Assembly (NCBI GenBank): GCA_017545365.1
Contig: JAFWOP010000088.1
Span: 1-8,121, forward strand
Direction of reading: 5' to 3'
DNA: 8,121 bases
Origin: Bacteroidales bacterium
GTDB taxonomy: Bacteria; Bacteroidota; Bacteroidia; Bacteroidales; P3
Shown here: in pieces, positions 1-7,668 of the stretch
How positions within the stretch are numbered: position 1 is the stretch's first letter
Layout of the letters: each line of letters begins with the position of its first letter
The notes under the pieces: generated by a model
Told to the model about the DNA's origin: nothing
What the model saw: only the letters and a program-made list of their open reading frames with translations
Database searches by the model: none
Translations under genes and position numbers: made by a program

Positions 1-1770
1 AGCATTCCTCGCGAGCAGTATCTGCTTAGCAACGATCTTATTATATTAGGAATTGAATCTTTCAAAGACGGGCATCTGCGATTCAGCACTCCCTGTAATC
101 ATGGAACGTTAGAAAACTGCGAACGGCTGGCTGAGTTTGAAGGTCGCAACGGTGTGCTGTCGTTGAAAGGTAATGGCAAGATGAGTGTTGGCAAAAATGC
201 TATGCTCATATCAGAAGACAGCAATGGAAAAGCCACCAATGCCTATGCTTTTGAATGCTGGCTATACCTCGACGAATGGACGGAAGGAGCTTATCTTTTC
301 CGCAAAGAAAATGAGGATGGCACACAGGGCTTAAGCATCCGCCTGGGTGACGCCGAGGGGCAACAGGTCTTTGTGCGTGTCGATGGCCGCGACTATGGAC
401 ACGCAGGCAAATTGGCCGTCGGAGAGTGGATGCATTTTGCAATAGTCAGCCGTACGTCGATTTCTTCCTCGCAACAGTTCGGTTTTGTATATAACGGCAC
501 CATGAGCTTAGGAAAGAACAGCATGAGCGACCCTGTTGCCGACAACAGACCTACCAATACCAGCCAGTTCGAAGCTTACATAGGCGAAGGACTAAAGGGT
601 AAGATGGACGACATCATGATCTGGAACAACCGCCCCTTCGACAGCAGCGAGATCAAGGCGAACATGGAAGGCCGATTCCGGATGCCGGCTGTTGGTGGGG
701 AGGTTACTGCAGAACAGATGCGCTGCTACAACAGCTTGTGGCGATTTGACAAAGAGGATGACCCAGGCTATGACCTTTATTCCCAAGACGAGTGGCTTGC
801 TATTATGAAATCAGCATATAAAGGCTATCGTGGTGCCAGGTTCCGCATTTCCGTGAAGAGCCATAACGGATGGGAAAACACTATCAGCAACAAGAGCCGG
901 CGTGAGATTTTTGCCGCCGACCTTGCCCTGCTGAGCGAGCATTACGACGGCGTGGAACTCGACCTTGAGTGGGCGAGCAGTTGGCAAAATTACGGATTGC
1001 TTGCTGAAGCCATTCGTGCAGCGTTGCCCGAAGGAAAGAGCTTTGAAGTCTCTGTTCATGCCTACAACTATAAATATCCCACAGCAAAGATGGGTGCTGT
1101 GGATGCCTTCACCGTGCAACAATACGGCCCGCAAAAGACCTGGTTCTCTATGAGCAACTTCAGGTCTACGCTCGCGGCGATGGAAAACTACGGCTACGCA
1201 AAAGAAAAAATCTATGCCTCGTACAGCACAACCACCTCCGGGCCTTATACGGGTGGGACGATGGCAAGCTCCATCATCAAAGGCGTACGCAACGGCATGA
1301 TGGAGGGCGACTTCACGCCCAACGAAGAAATGGACTCATGGACTGACGCCACGGGTCTGACCTATTATTTCACAGGCCCTCTGCAAACCTACAAGCGTGC
1401 CAAGCATGTTGTTGACAACCAGTATCACGGCATCTTCTACTGGGATATGGGAAATGATGTGCCAGTGAGGCATCAGTATAATTTGGCAAAATGGTGCAGC
1501 TATGCGCTGAATGCCAATGTCGACACACTCGTCACACATGTCGATGTCAAGCCGTATGATGCATCTTTAGGCGTCAGGGACATGCGTCTGACCGGCGACG
1601 AGACGGTGATGGCAGGTGAGGTCAGCATCTACAACCTGATTGGCGTGCTGGTCAGCAAGGCCGCAACCAAGGAGGAGGCCATAGCCCAATTGCCTCGTGG
1701 CTTCTACATCATAAAAGGCAGAAACTCACAAGGGAAAAGGGTGTCGGAGAAAATGAATAAACTATATTAA
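1..1770 (+). CDS. Secreted LamG + GH18 glycoside hydrolase with T9SS-like tail (5'-truncated)
   Basis: The reading frame is open from base 1 without a stop, so the gene begins upstream of the window. The GTG at 154 is only an internal codon. The window holds 589 residues, numbered here from base 1. Residues about 37-220 resemble a LamG/concanavalin A-like jelly roll (AFECWLYLDEW, EWMHFAIV, KGKMDDIMIWN), probably a carbohydrate-binding module. Residues about 235-505 look like a GH18 TIM barrel: SHNGW at 287-291 matches the SxGG strand, DGVELDLEW at 316-324 the DxxDxDxE catalytic motif (predicted acid/base Glu323), QQY at 373-375 the substrate-assisting Q/M-x-Y, and FYWD at 479-482 the last-strand Trp. 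GH18 enzymes hydrolyse beta-1,4 bonds next to GlcNAc, as chitinases or endo-beta-N-acetylglucosaminidases; which applies here is undecided. Residues about 541-589 (IYNLIGVLV, LPRGFYIIKG) resemble a type A T9SS sorting domain, implying export to the surface or medium. The second Asp of the motif is Glu319. The next gene starts 21 bases downstream. Confidence 0.85.
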   Translation, partial: SIPREQYLLSNDLIILGIESFKDGHLRFSTPCNHGTLENCERLAEFEGRNGVLSLKGNGKMSVGKNAMLISEDSNGKATNAYAFECWLYLDEWTEGAYLFRKENEDGTQGLSIRLGDAEGQQVFVRVDGRDYGHAGKLAVGEWMHFAIVSRTSISSSQQFGFVYNGTMSLGKNSMSDPVADNRPTNTSQFEAYIGEGLKGKMDDIMIWNNRPFDSSEIKANMEGRFRMPAVGGEVTAEQMRCYNSLWRFDKEDDPGYDLYSQDEWLAIMKSAYKGYRGARFRISVKSHNGWENTISNKSRREIFAADLALLSEHYDGVELDLEWASSWQNYGLLAEAIRAALPEGKSFEVSVHAYNYKYPTAKMGAVDAFTVQQYGPQKTWFSMSNFRSTLAAMENYGYAKEKIYASYSTTTSGPYTGGTMASSIIKGVRNGMMEGDFTPNEEMDSWTDATGLTYYFTGPLQTYKRAKHVVDNQYHGIFYWDMGNDVPVRHQYNLAKWCSYALNANVDTLVTHVDVKPYDASLGVRDMRLTGDETVMAGEVSIYNLIGVLVSKAATKEEAIAQLPRGFYIIKGRNSQGKRVSEKMNKLY

Positions 1771-1791
1771 CAACAAATATCATCCGTAATC

Positions 1792-2406
1792 ATGAAAAAA
1801 ATTCTTTATTTCGCTATCATTGGATTATGCTTATGTGGCATTGTCGCTTGTGAGGAGGAATTCGAGAATCCTGGCGATTTCAGTGTCAAAGCCACATTAG
1901 GCTTCAGTCCTGCGAGTGCACTTTCTAAAGTAGATGGCATCACCTACGATTTCAAAGTGCTAAGTGAGAAGGATACTGCTTTTGTAAGCAGTTATACCAG
2001 GAATGACACAACCTTCGATGCCAATGGCGAACCCGTGATTGGCCCTGATGGTAAGATTGTCATCAACTACGACACCATCTACTTCAAGACAGGTAAGGTG
2101 GCTCGCTACTACGAGATGGACACGATTACGTTCCCATCTCATGCCGACACATTCACCGTGCACATCACGAGCAACGCGCTGTGGAAGGCTCCGCAGTTCA
2201 AGCCCAAGAAGACGCAGTGGTTCTTCAACTACAACCTGAAGACTGACGGCACTTCGCTCTACGGTGGTGGCGACGGCTACTTCTACTTCCGCACTACGCG
2301 CAACAAGAACAAGTCGCGTTCTGAAAAGGCCGAACAGTACATCTTCACTTCCGATTCAACGGTGATGTACCATTTCGTATTTGGTCAGAAAGGCGAAAAA
2401 GACTAG
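1792..2406 (+). CDS. Surface lipoprotein with C-terminal BACON-like domain
   Basis: This 204-residue protein has a lipoprotein signal peptide: Lys2-Lys3, a hydrophobic core and the lipobox IVAC with lipid Cys20. The next residues, EEEFE, are an acidic run like the lipoprotein export signal that sends Bacteroidota lipoproteins to the outer surface. The middle (residues 30-110) is beta-rich and not recognised; it has several Asp-Thr-x-Phe-like strand edges and a Gly/Asp loop near 79-87. Residues about 112-204 follow the pattern of a BACON domain: FTVHITSNALW (121-131), a second Trp at 143, a glycine-rich turn GGGDG (158-162), Asn171 and Arg176, and the closing GQKG. BACON domains are common in PUL proteins and are thought to bind glycan or mucin, or to act as spacers. 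The likely role is a surface glycan-binding accessory for the SusCD pair that follows after a 21-base spacer. The BACON match is by eye and the first half has no assignment. Confidence 0.8.
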   Translation: MKKILYFAIIGLCLCGIVACEEEFENPGDFSVKATLGFSPASALSKVDGITYDFKVLSEKDTAFVSSYTRNDTTFDANGEPVIGPDGKIVINYDTIYFKTGKVARYYEMDTITFPSHADTFTVHITSNALWKAPQFKPKKTQWFFNYNLKTDGTSLYGGGDGYFYFRTTRNKNKSRSEKAEQYIFTSDSTVMYHFVFGQKGEKD

Positions 2407-2427
2407 TAAACGTAAAGAGAACACGCT

Positions 2428-5400
2428 ATGAGACAAAGATTATTTACGATTCTGAGCTGTTTGCTCGTATCAGTAGCAATGATGGCTCAGCACAAGGTAA
2501 CGGGTGTTGTGCTCGACAATGAAGGTGAGCCAGCCGTCGGTGCTTCCATCGTTGAGAAAGGAAATGCGCGGAATGGTGTTATTGCCGACATTGAAGGTAA
2601 CTTTGCCCTGACGGTTTCCAAGTCATCGGCCACGCTGGTCGTATCGTACGTAGGCTTTGAGCCGCAGGAGGTTCAGGTGGGAGGCAGAAACAAAGTGACC
2701 GTCACCCTGCATTCCTCGGCAGTGGGGCTCGACGATGTCGTGATCGTGGGTTTTGCCACACAGAAGAAAATCAATGCCACGGGAGCCGTCAAGACCATTG
2801 GCGACGAGATGATGAAAGACCGTCCTACGGTGAATGCCGTGCAGTCGCTGCAGGGTGCTATTGCCGGTCTGAACATCACCAACGATGCCGGTGGTGCTCC
2901 TGGTACGGCCATGAATATCAACATTCGTGGTGTGGGTAACCTGGGCGATGGTTCCAATTCTTCGCCGCTCGTCCTGATCGACGGTATGGAAGGCGACTTG
3001 AGCACACTGAACCCTGCCGACATCGAGAATGTGTCGGTACTGAAGGATGCCGCAGCCGCAGCCGTCTATGGTTCGCGTGCGCCGTTCGGCGTCATTCTGG
3101 TTACAACAAAGAGTGGCTCTGCCGGCAAGAGCGCAGTGCCCGAGGTGCAGTATTCGGGTAACGTGAGAATCAATCAGCCGGTGAACATTCCGAACCCCGT
3201 AGACGGTCTGACGTTTGCCTACATGATGAACGATGCCTACATCAACTCGGGTGGCAACGCTCCTTTCAGTTCCAGGCAGATAGAGAGAATCAAGGCCTAT
3301 ATGGACGGCACGTCGACGGAGAACACCGACTACTACCGCGAACTGGACACGTGGTTTAAGAATCAGGCTCTCTTCGGCAACACGAACTGGTATGACGTGT
3401 ATGTGAAGGACAAGACGGTGTCGACCGAACACAACCTCGCGGTGAGTGGCGGCGTGGGCAAGCTGACTTATCGTATCTCCGGAAACTATCTGAGCCAGAC
3501 AGGTCTCTACAATTATGCAGATGAGTTGTATCAGCGTTTCAACATCGCCGGTAAGTTCCAGTACAAGCCACACAAGATAGTGACGATAGGTTACAGCGTG
3601 CGTTATGCCACTGACGGCTACGACAAGCCGTCGGCCATCGACGACCAGGGACTGTTCTATCACAATCTGGGTCGCCGCGCCTCGGTGGTGCCTGTCATCA
3701 ACTCGATGAGTGGTGAGTATTCTGAGGATTCAATGATTCCTGCCGTCAAAGATGGCGGAAGACTCAACAAGCGCACACAGAAGCTCTACAACCAGGGTAG
3801 CCTGATTATTGAGCCCATCAAGAACTGGAAGATTCATGTAGAGGTCAACAGTCGCCTGGAATGGAATCCATATTCCCGTAATTTCAACCCGCTGCCCTTC
3901 CACATGCCTTCCGGCCGGCTTAGCTATATGCTGGTGAACGAGGGTGTGGACCCGAAGCACACCGTGAATGCCAACGGTACCTATTCCGTCATTCCTGACT
4001 ATGGTGAGACCTATCAGGAAGATGCTGAGACGAAGGTCAACTTCTTCGGCAACAATGTCTATACCGACTATAAGCTCACGCTGAACGATGCTCATAACTT
4101 CACGTTCCTGCTGGGTGAGCAGACGGAGTACTGGAAGCGCGAGACCGACCGCACGGGCTACTACTACTCAAAGTATGTGGACAAGGCAACGAAGGAATAC
4201 GTTGACGAGGGCATCAGGCACGAGATGACACCCACCAACTACCAGGAGGACTGGGCATCGATGGGCTTCTTTGCCCGCTTGAACTACGATTATAAGTACC
4301 GCTACCTGCTGGAGCTGAACTTCCGCGCTGACGGCGCTTCCCGTTTCCCCACCGACCAACGCTGGGGCTACTTCCCGTCGGTGTCGGCAGGTTGGAATGT
4401 GGCTGAAGAGCCGTTCATGAAGACGGTCAAGGAATCGTTCCTCGACATGCTGAAGCTGCGTGGGTCGTACGGAACGCTGGGCAACCAGAACACCACTTCG
4501 TGCTATCCCTACTATCAGCAGATGAAGGACGTGGGCTCGTCGGTCGTCATCGGTGGCGACCAGGTGAACATGCTGCCCGTCTATTCGCCCTATTCCACCT
4601 CGCTCACATGGGAGACCATCGAGAATGCGGGTTTCGGCGTAGACTTCGCACTGTTTGGCAGCCGACTGTCGGGTTCGTTCGACCTGTTCCAGCGCACGAC
4701 GAAGGACATGGTGGGACCTGCGGCCGCCCTGTCGGCTCTTTATGGAGCTGCGGCTCCCAAGACGAACAATGCCACGCTGCGCACGCGTGGTTGGGAGTTG
4801 GAAATGAAGTGGCACGGCAACATCAACAAATTCAACTATGGCATCGGATTCAGCCTCTCAGACTACAATTCGGTCATTACGAAGTACTACAACTCCACCG
4901 GCCAGTGCACCAATGCCAGCAACGGCACCTACTGGTATGAAGGAAAAACCGTGGGCGAGATTTGGGGTTACGAGGTGAAGGGCATTTCGAAGAGTGATGA
5001 CGAGATGAACGCCCATCTGGAAGTGGCCGACCAGTCGGCACTTGGCAGCAAATGGGGCGGCGGCGACATCATGTATGCCGACCTCAATGGCGACGGAAAG
5101 GTGGATGGCGGCAGCTACACGCTGGATGACCACGGCGACCTGAAGCGCATCGGCAACAGCACGCCTCACTATGCTTATTCTGTGACGCTCGACGGTCAGT
5201 ACAAGTGGTTTGACTTCCGCGTCTACATTCAAGGCATCGGCAAGCGCGACTTCGTGTTCACGAATTCTGCTCCCTACTGGGGTATTGCCGCCGAATGGCA
5301 GCGCACGCTCTACAAAGAACATCTCGACTACTTCCGCTTTGCCGGCAGCGAGCTGGGTGCGAATACGGAACCCTTCTATGGTCGCCTGCGCATTGACGGA

Positions 5401-5667
5401 AACAACATCAAGGTGAGCGACCGCTACGTGGAGAATGCTGCCTACTGCCGCCTGAAGAACGTGCAGCTGGGCTTCACCATACCGTTCAAGGGCGCTGCCA
5501 AGAAGATCATCAAGCACTGCCGGCTCTACGTGTCGGGCGAGAATCTTCTCACGTTCACCAGTCTGAGGATATTCGACCCGGAGGCTCTCAACGGCAGCGA
5601 CTGGGGTGCCGGTAAGGCTTATCCGAACTACCGTACATTCTCTATTGGTGCTGATGTCAGGTTCTAA
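2428..5667 (+). CDS. SusC/RagA-family TonB-dependent outer-membrane transporter
   Basis: This 1079-residue protein has the full length usual for SusC-like importers. In order it shows a Sec signal peptide (residues 1-20, cut near AMMA/Q), a carboxypeptidase-regulatory-like beta sandwich (about 23-95, GVVLDNEGEPAVGAS and VVSYVGFEPQEV), a TonB-box-like segment DDVVIVGFATQ (102-112), and a plug domain (about 117-230) with the SusC signatures INIRGVG, PLVLIDG, NVSVLKDA and AAVYGSRAPFGVILVTTKSG. A 22-strand-type barrel follows and ends in DVRF, with the C-terminal Phe expected for outer-membrane insertion. An EF-hand-like loop, DLNGDGKVD at 885-893, probably binds calcium; such loops are frequent in SusC barrels. 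The protein imports oligosaccharides released at the surface, powered by TonB-ExbBD, and pairs with the SusD lipoprotein encoded 30 bases downstream. The ATG follows a weak purine-rich stretch (aaagaga). The substrate cannot be read from the sequence; the GH18 gene nearby suggests a GlcNAc-containing glycan. Confidence 0.97.
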   Translation: MRQRLFTILSCLLVSVAMMAQHKVTGVVLDNEGEPAVGASIVEKGNARNGVIADIEGNFALTVSKSSATLVVSYVGFEPQEVQVGGRNKVTVTLHSSAVGLDDVVIVGFATQKKINATGAVKTIGDEMMKDRPTVNAVQSLQGAIAGLNITNDAGGAPGTAMNINIRGVGNLGDGSNSSPLVLIDGMEGDLSTLNPADIENVSVLKDAAAAAVYGSRAPFGVILVTTKSGSAGKSAVPEVQYSGNVRINQPVNIPNPVDGLTFAYMMNDAYINSGGNAPFSSRQIERIKAYMDGTSTENTDYYRELDTWFKNQALFGNTNWYDVYVKDKTVSTEHNLAVSGGVGKLTYRISGNYLSQTGLYNYADELYQRFNIAGKFQYKPHKIVTIGYSVRYATDGYDKPSAIDDQGLFYHNLGRRASVVPVINSMSGEYSEDSMIPAVKDGGRLNKRTQKLYNQGSLIIEPIKNWKIHVEVNSRLEWNPYSRNFNPLPFHMPSGRLSYMLVNEGVDPKHTVNANGTYSVIPDYGETYQEDAETKVNFFGNNVYTDYKLTLNDAHNFTFLLGEQTEYWKRETDRTGYYYSKYVDKATKEYVDEGIRHEMTPTNYQEDWASMGFFARLNYDYKYRYLLELNFRADGASRFPTDQRWGYFPSVSAGWNVAEEPFMKTVKESFLDMLKLRGSYGTLGNQNTTSCYPYYQQMKDVGSSVVIGGDQVNMLPVYSPYSTSLTWETIENAGFGVDFALFGSRLSGSFDLFQRTTKDMVGPAAALSALYGAAAPKTNNATLRTRGWELEMKWHGNINKFNYGIGFSLSDYNSVITKYYNSTGQCTNASNGTYWYEGKTVGEIWGYEVKGISKSDDEMNAHLEVADQSALGSKWGGGDIMYADLNGDGKVDGGSYTLDDHGDLKRIGNSTPHYAYSVTLDGQYKWFDFRVYIQGIGKRDFVFTNSAPYWGIAAEWQRTLYKEHLDYFRFAGSELGANTEPFYGRLRIDGNNIKVSDRYVENAAYCRLKNVQLGFTIPFKGAAKKIIKHCRLYVSGENLLTFTSLRIFDPEALNGSDWGAGKAYPNYRTFSIGADVRF

Positions 5668-5697
5668 TCATGTCCAACAATATAAAAGCATAAGAAT

Positions 5698-7638
5698 ATG
5701 AAAAAGAATATAGGAATAGTTTTGCTGCTGCTCACGGGAATGTTGGCATCTTGTGACGACTTCCTGCAGCGCGAACCATTGTCGTACGGCAGTGAGGCTT
5801 CTTACTTCAAGACAGCCTATGACTACCAGTTGTCGGTGAATGCCTTCTACGAAATGCTGCCCAAGAACAACACCTTGTGGGGCGGTCTGTACACGCAGGA
5901 CATCAAGAGCGACAACCAGGCCGGCAACGGCTACCAGTCGATCTTCCTGAGCGACGGCAACTACAAGACCGTGGCTCAAGGTGCGTCGGGATGGTACTTC
6001 TCGAATCTGCGCGCCATCAACTTCTTCCTGAAAAAGGCCGAGGAGACGATTGGCGGCATCAGCGACGACAAGGCTCTGGCTAATCACTACGTAGGCGAGG
6101 GCTACTGGTTCAGGGCCTACGACCACTTCCGCCTGCTCCGCACGTTCGGCGATGCCCCCATCCTAACGGGGCTGCTCTCCGACGACCAGGCTGCGCTCGC
6201 GGCTGCCAGCAAGCGCTATCCGCGCAACGAGGTGGCCCGTTTCATCATCGAGGACCTTGAGAAGGCAGCCGAACTGATGTTGCCGAAAGCTCCTGCTTCA
6301 GGCCGCCTCTGCAAGACTGCGGCTTACGCACTGATATCGCGCGTGGCATTGTTTGAGGCCACCTGGGAGAAGTATCATGCTGGTACCTGCTTCGTGCCGG
6401 GCAACAGCAAGTGGGTGGGTGCAAAGTCCTGGCCCGATTTCAAGTTTGCCTCCGGCAGTGCTGAAAACGAGGTTAACTTCTTCCTTGACAAGGTGATAGA
6501 ATACGCAGCGAAGGTGGCCGACGAACGCAGCCTCGACAACGACTATGTAGGCATGTTCACGAATTGGGAGACGCAGTTTGCCGACGACGATGAAGTCATT
6601 CTGGCACGCTATTATAAGAATGGCGTCGCTGCCCATAGCTGCTCGGCTTTCCTGAAGAATGGCGGCGGTTGCGGCGTCACGCGTGCTGCCGTGAACACGT
6701 TCCTGATGAAGAACGGCCTGCCCATCTACGTGGAAGGCAGTGGCTATCAGGGCGACCAGACCACCTACGAGGAACTGCTGGGGCGCGACGAGCGCCTGAC
6801 GGCCACCGTGCGTGCTGCAGGCAGCTTCATTAACACCGAGAAGGACCCGACGACAGGCAAGTATGTGAACGACACGATTTACTTCTATCGCCCGCAGCTC
6901 TGGATAGCAGGCAACGAAAAGTCGACGACCGGCTACGACCTGAAGAAGTGGCTCAGCAGCGACGACACACAGCAGAAGCAGTACTACACGACGACGGCCG
7001 TGCCGCTGTTCCGCGCCGCCGAGTGCTATCTCGACTACATTGAGGCTTACTACGAGCGTCATGGCAATCTTGGAGGCAACTGCGACAAGTACTGGAAGGC
7101 GTTGCGCCAGCGTGCCGGTGTGGATACCGACTACAGGAAGACCATCAGCAATACGGACCTCGCGAAGGAAAACGACCTTGCCATCTATTCGCATGGCAAG
7201 CAGGTGGATGCCACCCTTTACAACATCCGTCGCGAACGTCGCTGCGAGCTGATTGCCGAAGGCTTGCGCTATGACGACCTGCGCCGCTGGCGAGCGCTCG
7301 ACATGATGAAGAACTATCAGCCTGAAGGCATGCATCTCTGGAACACGCCGTTGGAGAAGATGTACGACAGCAAGCAGATTGATGCCACGGTGGTATCGCA
7401 GAGCAATGTGTCGGAATACATCCGTCCTCTGCAAATCAGCTCGACGTCGGCTGCCTATCAGGGCTATACGTTCCCCAAGCAGCACTATCTTGACCCGCTG
7501 CCCATCTCGGAGTTCCTGCTGAACATCAGCGCCGACGGTGTGACGCCTACCTCGGCTGGCATGAGCGTGCTTTATCAGAATCCCGGCTGGCCTGTCGATG
7601 CCGACGGTCCTGCTGACTATAATTACAATTGCGACTAA
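5698..7638 (+). CDS. SusD/RagB-family surface glycan-binding lipoprotein
   Basis: This 646-residue protein begins with a lipoprotein signal peptide whose lipobox is LASC (lipid Cys19), followed by DDFLQREPLS, the classic SusD mature start. The N-terminal SusD-like part has the TPR-type helices GWYFSNLRAINFFLKKAEE (98-116), GEGYWFRAYDHFRLLRTFGDAPI (133-155) and IIEDLEKAAELMLP (183-196), then GRLCKTAAYALISRVALF (202-219). The C-terminal SusD domain starts near 430 and shows VPLFRAAECYLDYIEAYY (435-452), RQRAG, RRERRCELIAEGLRYDDLRRW (511-531), PLPISEF and the terminal QNPGW typical of the family. It should form the lid over the SusC partner encoded just upstream and hand it glycan. At 646 residues it is somewhat longer than many SusD proteins, and the mature chain has eight cysteines besides the lipidated one, which is rather many. 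The start is fixed by the leader; the ATG at 5670 is in another frame. Confidence 0.97.
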   Translation: MKKNIGIVLLLLTGMLASCDDFLQREPLSYGSEASYFKTAYDYQLSVNAFYEMLPKNNTLWGGLYTQDIKSDNQAGNGYQSIFLSDGNYKTVAQGASGWYFSNLRAINFFLKKAEETIGGISDDKALANHYVGEGYWFRAYDHFRLLRTFGDAPILTGLLSDDQAALAAASKRYPRNEVARFIIEDLEKAAELMLPKAPASGRLCKTAAYALISRVALFEATWEKYHAGTCFVPGNSKWVGAKSWPDFKFASGSAENEVNFFLDKVIEYAAKVADERSLDNDYVGMFTNWETQFADDDEVILARYYKNGVAAHSCSAFLKNGGGCGVTRAAVNTFLMKNGLPIYVEGSGYQGDQTTYEELLGRDERLTATVRAAGSFINTEKDPTTGKYVNDTIYFYRPQLWIAGNEKSTTGYDLKKWLSSDDTQQKQYYTTTAVPLFRAAECYLDYIEAYYERHGNLGGNCDKYWKALRQRAGVDTDYRKTISNTDLAKENDLAIYSHGKQVDATLYNIRRERRCELIAEGLRYDDLRRWRALDMMKNYQPEGMHLWNTPLEKMYDSKQIDATVVSQSNVSEYIRPLQISSTSAAYQGYTFPKQHYLDPLPISEFLLNISADGVTPTSAGMSVLYQNPGWPVDADGPADYNYNCD

Positions 7639-7668
7639 CGACTGACAATCTTTTAAAAACCTGAAATT

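Noticed and set aside
154..156. GTG as the start of the GH18 gene
   Set aside because: The same frame is open back to base 1, and the upstream codons continue into the LamG-like region, so this is an internal valine codon and the gene is truncated by the window edge.
3047..3067. Short gccgca repeat in susC
   Set aside because: It encodes the Ala-rich stretch of the common SusC plug signature KDAxAAAxYG and is explained by protein constraint.
2623..3663. Long antisense open frame (346 codons) opposite the start of susC
   Set aside because: It lies wholly inside a well-supported susC gene, and its translation is rich in His/Arg/Val with no leader or domain. It is a by-product of the C/G-rich third positions of the sense codons.
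6298..7485. Long antisense open frame (395 codons) opposite susD
   Set aside because: It is fully contained in susD, the sense frame has strong family signatures throughout, and the antisense product has the composition of a mirror frame and no recognisable motif.
7639..7668. Possible terminator (tttt/aaaa run) between susD and the last gene
   Set aside because: There is no GC-rich stem before the T-run; it is only a short A/T-rich spacer ahead of the next start codon.
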